Shown piece after piece: positions 16,106 to 24,887 of a stretch of DNA of 64,000 nt. The stretch spans positions 248,001 to 312,000 of the forward strand of contig CP100465.1 in assembly GCA_024227995.1 (NCBI GenBank). Direction: 5' to 3'. The position numbers and the translations under genes are program-made. The stretch comes from Halomicrococcus gelatinilyticus (GTDB lineage: Archaea; Halobacteriota; Halobacteria; Halobacteriales; Haladaptataceae). The notes under the pieces are model-generated. The model saw only the letters and a list, made by a program, of their open reading frames with translations. It had not been told where the DNA came from and did no database searches. Every line of letters begins with the position of its first letter. Positions within the stretch are counted from its first letter, which is position 1.

Positions 16106-17040
16106 ACTACCATCCCGAGCGCGAACAGGGCGGAGTGGGCGGCGAGCAGCTTCCCCGTCTGTGCCAGCGCTGGGTTGAGCGCCTCGCCGGAGCTGTCGGT
16201 CAGCACCGTCCGCGTCACGAGTGCGGCGTAGGGCAGGGTGAGCAGCGGTAGGAGGACGCCCGGCCCGAATTCGTCGCCGATCCAGAAGCAGACGGGGACG
16301 AGATAGGCGAGCGCGACCATGCCGACGTACTCGGCGCGACTCGCCCGGTAGCCGACGAGGACAGCGAGCGTCTTCTTGCCCGCTTCGCGGTCGGTCTCCA
16401 GGTCGCGGACGTTGTTCACGACGAGGATGTTCGTCGAGATGGCGGCGACGGGGAGACTCGTGAGGAACGCCGTCCACGTGACGGTGCCCTCGGGGATTCC
16501 GAGCGGGACGCCGGCGACGAGCGAGGCGGCCTGCACGTAGAAGGTCCCCATCACGGCGACGACGCCGAAGAAGACGAACACGAAGAGGTCGCCGAGGCCG
16601 TGGGAGCCGAGCGGGAACGGGCCGCCGGCGTAGGCGAAGCCCGATACGACGCTGGCCAGCCCGACGACGAGGATGGGGAGGCCGCCGACTGCGACGAGGT
16701 AGACGCCCACGAGGACGGCGAGGCCGAACGTCGCGTAGGTCGCCCGCCTGACCTCGTCCGGCGGGATGAGCCCCGACTGGGTGACGCGGGTGAACCCCTC
16801 GCGGTCGTCGGTGTCGACGCCCTTCACCGCGTCGTAGTAGTCGTTGGCGAAGTTCGTCCCGATCTGGATGAGCGCCGCGCCGACGAACGCGGCCAGCGCC
16901 GGCAGGGCCGCGAACACGCCCTCGTGGACGGCCAGGCCCGTACCGACGACGACGGGGGCCGCGGCCGCCGGCAGCGTGTGCGGTCGGGCCGCCATCAGCC
17001 ACGCCTCGCGGCGCGAAACCTGTGTCGCGGTCTCGGTCAT
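16102..17040 (-). CDS. menA: 1,4-Dihydroxy-2-naphthoate polyprenyltransferase
   Basis: A 312-residue UbiA-superfamily membrane prenyltransferase with about eight or nine hydrophobic helices. The two aspartate motifs that bind the prenyl diphosphate through magnesium are visible: GTNFANDYYDAVKGVDT (about residues 62-78) and VVNNVRDLETDREAGKKT (about residues 190-207). It attaches the isoprenoid tail to DHNA, the membrane step of menaquinone synthesis. It is the first gene of the menA-menC-menE operon. Menaquinone is the main respiratory quinone of haloarchaea. Confidence 0.94.
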   Translation of the reverse strand: MTETATQVSRREAWLMAARPHTLPAAAAPVVVGTGLAVHEGVFAALPALAAFVGAALIQIGTNFANDYYDAVKGVDTDDREGFTRVTQSGLIPPDEVRRATYATFGLAVLVGVYLVAVGGLPILVVGLASVVSGFAYAGGPFPLGSHGLGDLFVFVFFGVVAVMGTFYVQAASLVAGVPLGIPEGTVTWTAFLTSLPVAAISTNILVVNNVRDLETDREAGKKTLAVLVGYRASRAEYVGMVALAYLVPVCFWIGDEFGPGVLLPLLTLPYAALVTRTVLTDSSGEALNPALAQTGKLLAAHSALFALGMVV

Positions 17041-17107
17041 TGCCTAGAGGTTCCGACGTGACCGGCAAAGCGTCTACGGTTTGGTGGAAGCGTTCGCGTC
17101 CGTCGAC

Positions 17108-17713
17108 CTACCCGCTCAGGTCGGGGTCGGTGTCGACGAACCGGTCGATGCGCTCGGGCGCGCGCCAGTCGGTCGTCAGTTCGAGCAACTGTACGAGGAT
17201 GCGACCCGTCGCTCCCCAGACGGTGTAGCCATCGACGTGGAAGAAGTGGATGACGACCTCGCCGTACCGGGGGTGGTCGCGGTACTCGCACTCGTAGTTC
17301 GCGTCCGTCGTGAGCTCAGCGACGGAGAGGACGGCAATCTCCGCCACCTCGCGCTCGTCGGGGTCGTACTCGCGGTCGGGGATGCGGACGACGTACGGCG
17401 TGACGGCGTAGTTGGTCACGGTCCGGATGTCGTCGAGGCGGCCGACGCTGTCGACCTCCACTGGACGCAGGCCGATCTCCTCGTTGGCCTCGCGGAGCGC
17501 GGTCGCCCAGAGGTCGTCGTCCTTCGGCTCCCGGCTACCGCCGGGGAAGCTCATCTGGCCGGGATGCTCCCCGAGGTGGTCGGCGCGCTTCGTGAACAGC
17601 AGGTGTGGCCCGTCCTGACGGTCGACGACCGGAACGAACACGGCGGCGTCGTGGTCCTCGTCCTCCACTGGTCGCGCCGTGTGGTCGGCCACGCGACCCA
17701 GGTCCATATCCAT
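17108..17713 (-). CDS. Nudix hydrolase, CoA-pyrophosphatase type
   Basis: A 201-residue Nudix protein. The segment LLFTKRADHLGEHPGQMSF followed by PGGSREPKDDD matches the CoA-hydrolase (NudL/PCD1) signature upstream of the Nudix box. The catalytic helix ALREANEEIGL has the REx-xEE core. The first acidic residue of the classical box appears as Asp, as in NudL-type enzymes. Likely substrates are CoA or its derivatives, giving 3',5'-ADP and phosphopantetheine. Two nearby ATGs (17713 and 17707) are possible starts; a TTAAG element around 17731-17739 fits either. Confidence 0.8.
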   Translation of the reverse strand: MDMDLGRVADHTARPVEDEDHDAAVFVPVVDRQDGPHLLFTKRADHLGEHPGQMSFPGGSREPKDDDLWATALREANEEIGLRPVEVDSVGRLDDIRTVTNYAVTPYVVRIPDREYDPDEREVAEIAVLSVAELTTDANYECEYRDHPRYGEVVIHFFHVDGYTVWGATGRILVQLLELTTDWRAPERIDRFVDTDPDLSG

Positions 17714-17791
17714 CCGTTGCCCCGTTCCGTCTTAACTGGCCCGGCTTGGGTCGCACCCGTTCACCGTTCTCGCGTTCCGGTCGTCGTCGCC

Positions 17792-18250
17792 TCAGACGTC
17801 GTCAAGTCGTTCGCGGACGTCCCCGGTGTCGACCGGTGCCCAGGCTTCGAGGTCGTAGCTCACGTCGATGAGGTAGCCGGCGCGCTCCTCGTCGCCCGCT
17901 TCGGCGGCGGCCTCGGCCTCCGAACGGAGTCGGTCGCAGGTGCGCTCGCCGAGTCCCGTGCGGTCGACGTCGCGGTCCGGCACGTCCATGATGTGCGGCA
18001 GGTCCTCGCCGTTCTCCGGCACCGACGGGAAGGCGACCGGTCCCGGGACCAGGACCGTCTCGTCGTCGTGGTCGGCCTCGACCAGGTAGTAGTCCTCGAC
18101 CGCCCGGTCGATGACGGAATCGAACGCCGACTCGTCGACCGACTTGCCCTGCTTGAACGCGAGTTCGGCGAGCCCCTCGGCCAGTTCGGCGCGCGTCAGC
18201 GCCCCGAACAGGTCCACGACCCCTGCGAGTTCGTCTCTCGTTCGGCTCAT
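17792..18250 (-). CDS. Conserved haloarchaeal protein, unknown function
   Basis: A 152-residue acidic soluble protein beginning MSRTRDELAGVVDLFGALTRAEL, a helical opening that resembles a small family I have seen only in haloarchaea. The first half may form a winged-helix-like helical bundle (LAELAFKQGKS, AVEDYYLVEADHD); the second half is Asp/Glu-rich and ends DTGDVRERLDDV. No catalytic motif is visible. A TATA-like CTAATATCGG lies about 21-30 bases upstream, so it is a separate unit from the Nudix gene. Confidence 0.65.
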   Translation of the reverse strand: MSRTRDELAGVVDLFGALTRAELAEGLAELAFKQGKSVDESAFDSVIDRAVEDYYLVEADHDDETVLVPGPVAFPSVPENGEDLPHIMDVPDRDVDRTGLGERTCDRLRSEAEAAAEAGDEERAGYLIDVSYDLEAWAPVDTGDVRERLDDV

Positions 18251-18339
18251 TACCGGGAAGCGTCGGCCGACCGATATTAGTGTTGGCGTTCGGGCGACGT
18301 GCCGGGCGCGAACTTCGGGTGAAAAGGAGGGCTCGATGT

Positions 18340-18753
18340 CTACGGCCAGTCGTCGCGCTGGTCCTCCTGAGCCGTCGATTCGTCCTCGTCGGCGTCAGAC
18401 GCGAGTTCCCACTCCGCGGCCGCCGCCGCTTCCTCGACGGGGAGGTACTCCCACTCCTCGTCCTCGGCGAGTTCGCGGTCCTCGTCGTCGGTGCCGACGA
18501 AGACGTGACGGTCCGTCTCGAACTGCTCTTTGACGCTCGCCAGGCTCTCGGCGCGCCCCTTCGGCCCGGAGAAGAAGTCCTGCCGGATGCGGTTCTTCCG
18601 GGTGAAGTTCGTCACGACGTAGGTCGGCTTGTCCGAGATGACGCCGACGTACTCGCTCCAGCGCCGCGCGTCGTCGAACACCGCGCCCGGTTTCGCCAGT
18701 GCCTTGAGCGCTTCCAGTTCGAAGGCCAGCGTCATCTCGCCGCTGCCGTTCAT
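18340..18753 (-). CDS. Conserved haloarchaeal protein, unknown function
   Basis: A 137-residue soluble protein. The first 90 residues are ordered and conserved-looking (MTLAFELEALKALAKPGAVF, ARRWSEYVGVISDKPTYVV, TNFTRKNRIRQDFFSGPKG), and the last 45 are an acidic tail. The family appears haloarchaea-specific to me and has no known function. It has its own probable promoter (GTTTTC element about 25-30 bases before the ATG) and no operon partner. Confidence 0.65.
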   Translation of the reverse strand: MNGSGEMTLAFELEALKALAKPGAVFDDARRWSEYVGVISDKPTYVVTNFTRKNRIRQDFFSGPKGRAESLASVKEQFETDRHVFVGTDDEDRELAEDEEWEYLPVEEAAAAAEWELASDADEDESTAQEDQRDDWP

Positions 18754-18815
18754 ACCTGTACTCCTGTCCTGCGGGAGAAAACGGCTTCGGTATCGGCGGA
18801 CCGCGAGCGGCGGGG

Positions 18816-19073
18816 TTACCGCCGCGTGATGCGGTAGTAGCCGGTGAAGACGACCACCACGTCGTCGACCACCTCCTCGGCGACCTCCTCGGCGACGGGG
18901 ACGACCGACCGATCGCCGTCCAGTTCCGCCAGCACCTGCTGTGTGCGTTCGCCGAGTTCGTCGAAGTGACGGACCCTGGCCTTCGGCGGCACCGTACGGG
19001 TTCGACGGACCTCGATGGCCGCCCCTTCCCTCGTCGAGGGGGATTCGCTACTCGTTCGTGTGTTGGTCGCCAT
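18816..19073 (-). CDS. Small haloarchaeal paralogue A, unknown function
   Basis: An 85-residue protein. After a Ser/Thr-rich N-terminus, the last 55 residues (VRHFDELGERTQQVLAELDG to VVVVFTGYYRITRR) parallel those of the next gene, which has VRDYDELG and VNYTGYYRVFLA in the same places. The shared pattern is an Asp-Glu-Leu-Gly helix, a variable middle, and a final beta strand with Thr-Gly-Tyr-Tyr-Arg. No function is known. A TTAAG element 28-34 bases upstream of ATG 19073 suggests its own leaderless transcript. Confidence 0.65.
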   Translation of the reverse strand: MATNTRTSSESPSTREGAAIEVRRTRTVPPKARVRHFDELGERTQQVLAELDGDRSVVPVAEEVAEEVVDDVVVVFTGYYRITRR

Positions 19074-19144
19074 TGTTACATGTTACCGAATAGCGTGGTG
19101 TAGCTTAAGCCTTCTGGCGAAACTGTTGGGGAGTGCGGGGACTG

Positions 19145-19363
19145 TCAGGCGAGGAACACGCGATAGTAGCCGGTGTAGTTGACGAACTCGCCGTCGGTGA
19201 GTTCGAACGCCGCGGCGTCGTCGATGCGGCGTTCACCTCCCTCGACGACGGTGGCGAACTGTCGCTTGGCTGAACGTCCCAGTTCGTCGTAGTCCCTGAC
19301 GCTCGCGTCGTCGGGGACGGTCTCCGCGTGTTCGACGGTTATCTTCGGGTTCAATCGTACCAC
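19145..19363 (-). CDS. Small haloarchaeal paralogue B, unknown function
   Basis: A 72-residue protein starting with GTG at 19363, the first possible start after an in-frame TGA. It shares with the gene at 18816-19073 the elements RDYDELG, an acidic turn, and a final NYTGYYRV strand. The two genes are head to tail, 71 bases apart, and look like diverged copies. A TTAAGTTA element about 38-45 bases upstream would give a short leader. No function is known. Confidence 0.62.
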   Translation of the reverse strand: MVRLNPKITVEHAETVPDDASVRDYDELGRSAKRQFATVVEGGERRIDDAAAFELTDGEFVNYTGYYRVFLA

Positions 19364-19543
19364 TGACCTGGGCGGTCATTGGTAACGCATACCATGTCGT
19401 AACTTAACTCTTCGCTCCGTGGCAAGATTACGCCGGGGGCGACAACGGTCGCGAGCGAAGACGTCGATCGGCGCGTGCGACCCAGGGGTCGTTTCGAAAC
19501 GTCTCGACGGCGAGAGAACGGTTCGGCGAAGACGGGGTACGGT

Positions 19544-20785
19544 CTACTGCTCCTGCGGGAGCGCGAGTTTGTCCGGGTCGAAGCTCTTCTCGAGGAGGAC
19601 GTCCTTCTGGTCGGCGACCTCGACCTCCTTGCGGATGAGGTCCTTGTAGTTGCCCTGCGGGGCGATGTCGCCGATGAGAACGCCACCGACGAGTTTGCCG
19701 TCCTTGAACGAGAGGCGGCGCCACTCCGTGTCGCTGTACTTGCGCTCGCACTCGTCGTCGCCCAGCGTCGGGAAGCCGAAGCTGAGGAACGGGAAGTCGA
19801 AGTGCGTGATGGAGTACGACGACACCCAGCGGAACTCCGTCTCCTCGTCGTCGGCGACCATGTTCCGGCCCGCGACGACGCCCTGCTCCTTCGCGCTGCC
19901 CCACGAGCCGTTCTGGGCGTACTCGTCGAGGATGACGTCGTAGTAGCGCGTGATGTCACCGGCGGCGTAGATGTCGTCGGTGCTCGTCTGCATGTACTGG
20001 TCGACGACGATGCCGTCGTCCATCTCGAGGTCAGCACCCTGGAGGAACTCGGTGTTGAAGTCGAGGCCGATGGCGACGCCGACGAACTCGCTGTCGAAGG
20101 TCTCGCCGTTGGCGTCGACCGTCGAGACGACGTGCCCGTCGTCGTCGGTCTCGAAGTGGTCGACCCCGCTCTCGAACACCGGCGTGACGCCCTTCTCCTC
20201 GAGGGCGTCGTGGATGATCTCTGCACCGTCGAGGCTCAGGCCGTAGCGCCACCAGCGGTTGCCGCGCATGACGTAGTTGGCCTCGATGTCCTGGGCGGCG
20301 CAGACGGCGGCGAGGTCGATGCCGAGCAGACCGGCACCGACGACGACGCCGCTGTCGGCTGCCTCTGCGTGTTCGGCGATCTTGCGCGCGTCCTGGAACG
20401 TCCAGAAGTGGTGGATGCCCTCGGCGTCGCTGTTGTCGACCGGGAGCTGTGTCGGCGTCCCACCGGTGGCCACGAGCAGCTTGTCGTACTCGTAGGTCCC
20501 GCTGTCGTGGGTGTACACCTCGTGAGCGTCGGGGTCGACGCCGGTGACGAACGTGTTCAGGTCGAGGTCGATGTCGCGCTCCTCGTACCACTCTTCCTCG
20601 TGGATGGAGATGGGTGCCTCGGGGAGTTTCCCCTTGGCGAACTCCTTGATCAGGATGCGATTGTAGAGGGCTTCCCCCTCGTCGGTGATGACGGTGATGT
20701 CGGCATCGGGCTCCTCCTCGCGGATCGTCTCGGCCGCAGAGCTCCCCGCGATGCCGTCGCCGATTATCACGTACGACTCGGTCAT
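19544..20785 (-). CDS. FAD-dependent NAD(P)H oxidoreductase
   Basis: A 413-residue two-dinucleotide-binding-domain flavoprotein. FAD binds at the N-terminal IIGDGIAGSSAAETIREEEP motif, NAD(P)H at VVVGAGLLGIDLA (about residues 147-159), and the second FAD contact is TDDIYAAGDITRY (about residue 290). It is related to ferredoxin/rubredoxin reductases and the nitrite reductase NADH-binding subunit. No redox-active Cys-x-x-Cys pair is seen, so a thioredoxin-reductase role is unlikely. The electron partner is unknown and no ferredoxin gene is adjacent. A TTAAA element about 18-27 bases upstream suggests its own promoter. Confidence 0.82.
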   Translation of the reverse strand: MTESYVIIGDGIAGSSAAETIREEEPDADITVITDEGEALYNRILIKEFAKGKLPEAPISIHEEEWYEERDIDLDLNTFVTGVDPDAHEVYTHDSGTYEYDKLLVATGGTPTQLPVDNSDAEGIHHFWTFQDARKIAEHAEAADSGVVVGAGLLGIDLAAVCAAQDIEANYVMRGNRWWRYGLSLDGAEIIHDALEEKGVTPVFESGVDHFETDDDGHVVSTVDANGETFDSEFVGVAIGLDFNTEFLQGADLEMDDGIVVDQYMQTSTDDIYAAGDITRYYDVILDEYAQNGSWGSAKEQGVVAGRNMVADDEETEFRWVSSYSITHFDFPFLSFGFPTLGDDECERKYSDTEWRRLSFKDGKLVGGVLIGDIAPQGNYKDLIRKEVEVADQKDVLLEKSFDPDKLALPQEQ

Positions 20786-20967
20786 GTTCAGAAACTTCTC
20801 CTTCGGGGTTAAAGTGGATTGCTATCTCCGGATTGCCGGCGAGCGCCGCTCAATGGTGCCGTTCGACGGTTCGCGGCATCTCCAGGAAATCGACGCCAGC
20901 ACCGACAAGCGGCGGATTTGTCCGGAACTGTCCGTGCTCGATCTGCCCGTTCCGCGTCTGGCGCGAG

Positions 20968-20977
20968 TAACATTAAT
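20968..20977 (+). promoter_or_regulatory. TATA-like box upstream of the leader frame and KaiC-like gene
   Basis: TAACATTAAT lies 27-36 bases before the ATG at 21004, which places the expected transcript start at or next to that ATG and not at the GTG at 21057. Confidence 0.45.
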
Positions 20978-21003
20978 CAGCTAGGGGTTCCAGTGACAGG
21001 ACG

Positions 21004-21060
21004 ATGAGGGTTCCCCCGGGCGGACTGCCGGACGTCGCCGACGTGGAGGTGGTTCGGTGA
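21004..21060 (+). CDS. Possible 18-residue leader peptide overlapping the KaiC-like gene
   Basis: ATG at 21004 opens a frame of 18 codons (MRVPPGGLPDVADVEVVR) whose TGA at 21058-21060 overlaps the GTG start of the KaiC-like gene. The TATA-like box is placed for a leaderless start at this ATG. Two readings are possible: a coupled leader peptide, or a sequencing or real frameshift that hides a longer N-terminus of the ATPase. The peptide itself has no recognised relative. Confidence 0.35.
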   Translation: MRVPPGGLPDVADVEVVR

Positions 21061-22274
21061 CCGAAGACGACGACTGGTTCGAGTCCGCGTTCGACGACGA
21101 GGACGACGCGCGCGAGGAGGCCGACGAGCCCGCGAACGACACGGAAACCGAATCGGAGGCCGACGCCGGCGACGGACCGGACGGTGCCGCGCTCGCTGGC
21201 GGTGAACCGGCGGCCGACGACCGGGGGCCGGCGGTCGGCGACGCCGACTCGACCGTGGAAGCGTCCCCTGGTCAGACCCCGGAACCGGAGGACGTCCCGG
21301 GCGACGGCGACGCCCTGGACGACGGCGACGCCCCGGACGACGATGCGGGCGGTTCGTTGTTCGAGGAGGACTTCGGCACCGCCTTCAGTAACGCGCCCGG
21401 TGGCGGTGCCGGTCCCGACATCGGCGACGACGGCGGGCAGTTCGGCGGCGAAGGACAGTTCGGCGGTGACGACGAGTTCGCCGGCGGATTCGACGCCGGC
21501 GGATTCGACGCCGGCGGCAGTGGCGGCTTCGGACAGGACGCCCCCGGGTTCGAGGACGAGGAGTTCGAGTCGTCGCTTCCGCGCGTCGACGTCGGCATCG
21601 AGGGGCTCGACGGGATGATCCAGGGCGGCATCCCCGAGCGGACGCTGATGGTCGCCATCGGCGACGCCGGGACGGGCAAGACGACGTTCGGGCTCCAGTT
21701 CCTCCAGCACGCGCTGGAGACAGGCGAGAAGGCCGTCTACATCACGCTGGAGGAGAGCGAGGAACGCGTGGTCGGCAGCGCGACGGAGAAGGGGTGGCCG
21801 TTCGACGAGTACGTCGAGGAGGACCGCCTCGCCGTCCTCGACATGGACCCCGTGGACATGGCTAACTCGCTGACGAGCATCCGGAACGAGCTCCCTGAGC
21901 TCGTCCGCGAGTTCGGCGCGACGCGGCTGGTCCTCGACTCCGTCTCGCTGCTCGAGATGATGTACGAGGACCGCGCGGTCCGCCGCAACGAGATCTACGA
22001 CTTCACCCGGAGCCTGAAGGAAGCAGGCGTGACGACGATGCTCACCAGCGAGGCCAGCGAGGACAATCCCTACGCCTCCCGCCATGGCATCATCGAGTAC
22101 CTCACCGACGCGGTGTTCGTCCTCAGGTACGTCCGCGGGACCGACGACTTCCGCGAGACGCGACTCGCCATCGAGATTCAGAAGATCCGGGATGCCAACC
22201 ACTCCCGGGAGATAAAGCCTTACGACATCACGAACGAGGGCATCAGCGTCTACCAGCAGGCGAACCTGTTCTGA
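21057..22274 (+). CDS. KaiC-like RecA-superfamily ATPase with long acidic N-terminus
   Basis: A 405-residue protein starting with GTG. Residues 1 to about 170 are a low-complexity Asp/Gly/Glu-rich stretch. The remainder is a single KaiC/RadA-type ATPase domain: VDVGIEGLDGMIQGGIPER, Walker A GDAGTGKTTF (about residues 201-210), a YITLEESEERV segment and a Walker B-like TRLVLDSVSLLEMM. Only one KaiC domain is present, unlike the double-domain circadian protein. Single-domain relatives act in signalling or as archaellum FlaH-type ATPases; nothing nearby fixes the role. The N-terminal linker contains a perfect 15-base duplication. Confidence 0.85.
   Translation: MTEDDDWFESAFDDEDDAREEADEPANDTETESEADAGDGPDGAALAGGEPAADDRGPAVGDADSTVEASPGQTPEPEDVPGDGDALDDGDAPDDDAGGSLFEEDFGTAFSNAPGGGAGPDIGDDGGQFGGEGQFGGDDEFAGGFDAGGFDAGGSGGFGQDAPGFEDEEFESSLPRVDVGIEGLDGMIQGGIPERTLMVAIGDAGTGKTTFGLQFLQHALETGEKAVYITLEESEERVVGSATEKGWPFDEYVEEDRLAVLDMDPVDMANSLTSIRNELPELVREFGATRLVLDSVSLLEMMYEDRAVRRNEIYDFTRSLKEAGVTTMLTSEASEDNPYASRHGIIEYLTDAVFVLRYVRGTDDFRETRLAIEIQKIRDANHSREIKPYDITNEGISVYQQANLF
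21483..21512 (+). repeat. Two perfect 15-base tandem copies inside the KaiC-like gene
   Basis: GGCGGATTCGACGCC occurs twice without a gap, encoding Gly-Gly-Phe-Asp-Ala twice within the low-complexity N-terminal region. Confidence 0.8.
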
Positions 22275-22329
22275 GCGGTCACCGCCTCGCCGCGTCGGCG
22301 ACGCAGCGGTCGGCGACCGGCGTCGCGAG

Positions 22330-22758
22330 CTATCTGACGACCGTCACGGGAATCGGCGACCGTCGGACGACCGTCTCGGCGACGCTCCCGAGGAGGATGC
22401 GCGAGACGCCCGAGCGGCCGTGGCTGCCCATGATTATCTGGTCGACGTCGTTCTCGTCGGCGTACCTGACGATGACCTGCGAGGGTCGACCCAGTTCCGT
22501 CTCGGTCACCAGCGTGACGCCGTGCTCGTCGGCAGTGGCCTGGGCGTCCTCGAACAGCCGTTCGGCGTTCTCCTTGGACTCCTCGTACCACTCCTCGGAG
22601 TAGCCCGGCATCCCGACCGTCGAACTGTACCCCACGTCGATGGGGTCGATGACGTTGAGCACCGTGACATCGGCGTCGGGGAACTCCGCGAGCGCGTGTT
22701 CCAGCGCCTTCGTTGCCTGTTCGGAACCGTCGATGGGGACGAGAACGTGCTTTCCCAT
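22330..22758 (-). CDS. Universal stress protein (UspA family)
   Basis: A 142-residue single-domain Usp starting MGKHVLVPIDGSEQATKALE. The C-terminal nucleotide-binding motif is intact: GSHGRSGVSRILLGS fits Gly-2x-Gly-9x-Gly-Ser, so it probably binds ATP. The insert YSSTVGMPGYSEEWYEE is also seen in the second Usp of the window, showing that the two are close relatives. It lies between the KaiC-like ATPase (convergent) and the HerA-type ATPase. Confidence 0.9.
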   Translation of the reverse strand: MGKHVLVPIDGSEQATKALEHALAEFPDADVTVLNVIDPIDVGYSSTVGMPGYSEEWYEESKENAERLFEDAQATADEHGVTLVTETELGRPSQVIVRYADENDVDQIIMGSHGRSGVSRILLGSVAETVVRRSPIPVTVVR

Positions 22759-22865
22759 GGCCGAGGCTACGAACTCGCGATATATCGGTTTGCCGGTATC
22801 AACGAAACTGTCCGCGTCCCGACACGGGGAGTCGTGGACGACCTGTCGGCCGGTCGCGACCCTCG

Positions 22866-24719
22866 TCAGTCGCGGCCGTGCCGGGTGACACAGCGCGAGA
22901 GCCCGACGAGTTCGACCGGTTCGGAGTTGTCCGGGGAGTAGACCACCATCTGCCCCTTCTCCATGTAGGGGACCTTCCGTTCGAGGTTCGCGGGGATGTT
23001 GACGCTCTTGATGGCGTCCTCGTCGCCGAGGTTCAGGACGACGGTGGTGTTGATCTGCTTGAACACGGGTTCGGCGATGTCCTGCGGGTCCTGCGTGACG
23101 AGGAAGAGGCCGAGTCGCTCCTTGCGGCCCTGTTTCGCGGCCGCGGTGAACTTCCCGACGACCTTCCGGGCCTGGACGCTCTCGGCGTCGGAGAGGAAGT
23201 TGTGCGCCTCGTCCATCCCGACCACGAGCGGCGTCTCCTTGATTCGGTCGAAGCGCGGCGCGTTCGAGAGCTTCTCGTCGATGAGGAGGCTCGACACCGC
23301 GAGCACGATCATCTCCGTCGCGCGGGTGGAGTTGACGTGGTACGTCGGGACGACCGTCAGGCCGCCGGGGCGGACGAACTGCTTGACCTGCTCGGTCAGC
23401 GGGCGGGCGTCCTGGTCGAACACGTCGCGGAACGTGGCGTTGACCGCGCGCCGCTTCACCGCGTCGAAGGTCGCCTCGTGGACGCGGCCGCTCTCGTCGA
23501 GCTCCTCGCGCAGCGCCGGGTCGTCGAGGAAGTCGGTGAACTCGCGGTACGTCGCGTTTGACCCGTACTGGTCGAAGAACCGCCGCAGGAGGTACTGTAG
23601 GGCGTTGTACTGATTGTCGTTCAGGCGCGCGCCCGCGATGAGCCAGGGGTTCGAGCGCACCATCGAGAACGGGACGGTGAACTCCACCTGCTCGGCGCGG
23701 TGGTGGTCGGCGGCGTAGGTGACCCCGTCGACCTTCGGCACGAACGCGACGGTGTCGTCGTGGCCGCCGTGCGCGATACCCTCCCGCTCCCACGCCCGCT
23801 CGTCGTCGACGGTGACGGCGGGGTTGTCGTCGTGCATCTGGGCGTACTCGTCCTGGGGGTCGAACTGCACGACGGCCATCCGGCGCTCGCGGTCGTCGCC
23901 GCTCTCGACGGGGTAGGTGCGCTCCTCGTCGAGGTACTGCCGGAGCATGTTCTTCGTGCCGTGGGTCTTGCCGGACCCCGTGCCGCCAGCGACGAGCGTG
24001 TGCCGGAACACGAGCGGGTCGCCGTCGCTGTAGTCGTCCTTGACGCGGTAGTCGATGGTCGGCGGTTCGGCCGCGGTCCGGACCTTCTCGCCGCCGACCG
24101 CGAGGTGGCCGAGGAAGACGCCCTCGGTGGGTATCTTCAGCCCCGTCTTGATGTCGCGCTTGTCGTCGGCCTGCCTGACGGTCGTCTCCGGCTTCGGCAC
24201 GCGGTCGGTCATCCGCCGCTTGAGGTCCCCGTCGTCGTCGTACAGCACCGCCACCGGGTCGAGCGTCGCGACGAACTTGTAGTCCGTCTCCTCGATGTCC
24301 TCGCGGCGCATCGCCCGTCGGGCGTGGATCTCGGTGGCGTCGTCGCTGCGGTACTCCTGGGCGTACTCCAGCGCGGTGACGCGACAGAACAGCTTCTCGC
24401 CGTCGGGGTACGGCACGAGCAGGTACTTGCCGACCCTGACGTGGCTCCGGTTCGGCGCGGTCACGTACGCGCGGAGGCGGTTGTCGTCGTCGGCTTCGCC
24501 GATGGACAGCCCCTCCGAGACCGCGAGGTGGCCGATACCGCGGTCCGCTCCGACCGGTTCGGTGTCCAGTGGCTCGAACTCCTGACGTTCGGTCCCGCCG
24601 GCCGGGGTGGTCTCCACGCGCGCGTCGGTGCTGGTCCCGGCGTCCGCGTCCGCACTGGCCCCGTCGTCACCGTCGTCGTCATCGCCGCCGAAGTCCGAGA
24701 AATCGCCGAGGTCGCTCAT
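22866..24719 (-). CDS. HerA-type DNA-translocating ATPase (DUF87)
   Basis: A 617-residue protein starting MSDLGDFSDFGG at ATG 24719; the frame opens further upstream but that part is not protein-like. After an acidic N-terminal tail comes a HAS-barrel-like region (VGKYLLVPYPDGEKLFCRV), then the HerA/FtsK-class motor: Walker A LVAGGTGSGKTHGTKN (about residues 242-257), Walker B PLVVGMDEAHNFLSD, a sensor LGLFLVTQDPQDIAEP and the arginine-finger region near the C-terminus. HerA works with NurA nuclease in DNA end resection, but no nurA is present in the window, so the partner and exact role stay open. Confidence 0.85.
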   Translation of the reverse strand: MSDLGDFSDFGGDDDDGDDGASADADAGTSTDARVETTPAGGTERQEFEPLDTEPVGADRGIGHLAVSEGLSIGEADDDNRLRAYVTAPNRSHVRVGKYLLVPYPDGEKLFCRVTALEYAQEYRSDDATEIHARRAMRREDIEETDYKFVATLDPVAVLYDDDGDLKRRMTDRVPKPETTVRQADDKRDIKTGLKIPTEGVFLGHLAVGGEKVRTAAEPPTIDYRVKDDYSDGDPLVFRHTLVAGGTGSGKTHGTKNMLRQYLDEERTYPVESGDDRERRMAVVQFDPQDEYAQMHDDNPAVTVDDERAWEREGIAHGGHDDTVAFVPKVDGVTYAADHHRAEQVEFTVPFSMVRSNPWLIAGARLNDNQYNALQYLLRRFFDQYGSNATYREFTDFLDDPALREELDESGRVHEATFDAVKRRAVNATFRDVFDQDARPLTEQVKQFVRPGGLTVVPTYHVNSTRATEMIVLAVSSLLIDEKLSNAPRFDRIKETPLVVGMDEAHNFLSDAESVQARKVVGKFTAAAKQGRKERLGLFLVTQDPQDIAEPVFKQINTTVVLNLGDEDAIKSVNIPANLERKVPYMEKGQMVVYSPDNSEPVELVGLSRCVTRHGRD

Positions 24720-24887
24720 GCTCCGGGCATCTCGGCCGGGCGTCAAACACTTTTCGCACGACTTCCCCGCGAGCAGAACCTCGCGTCCGTCGCCCTGCTG
24801 GTCGTCTCGCCCACCACGGCCGGTCCCCACACGGTGTCGTAGTCGGGACCAACGGACTTATTAATAGCTGTATATTCGTTAATAACG

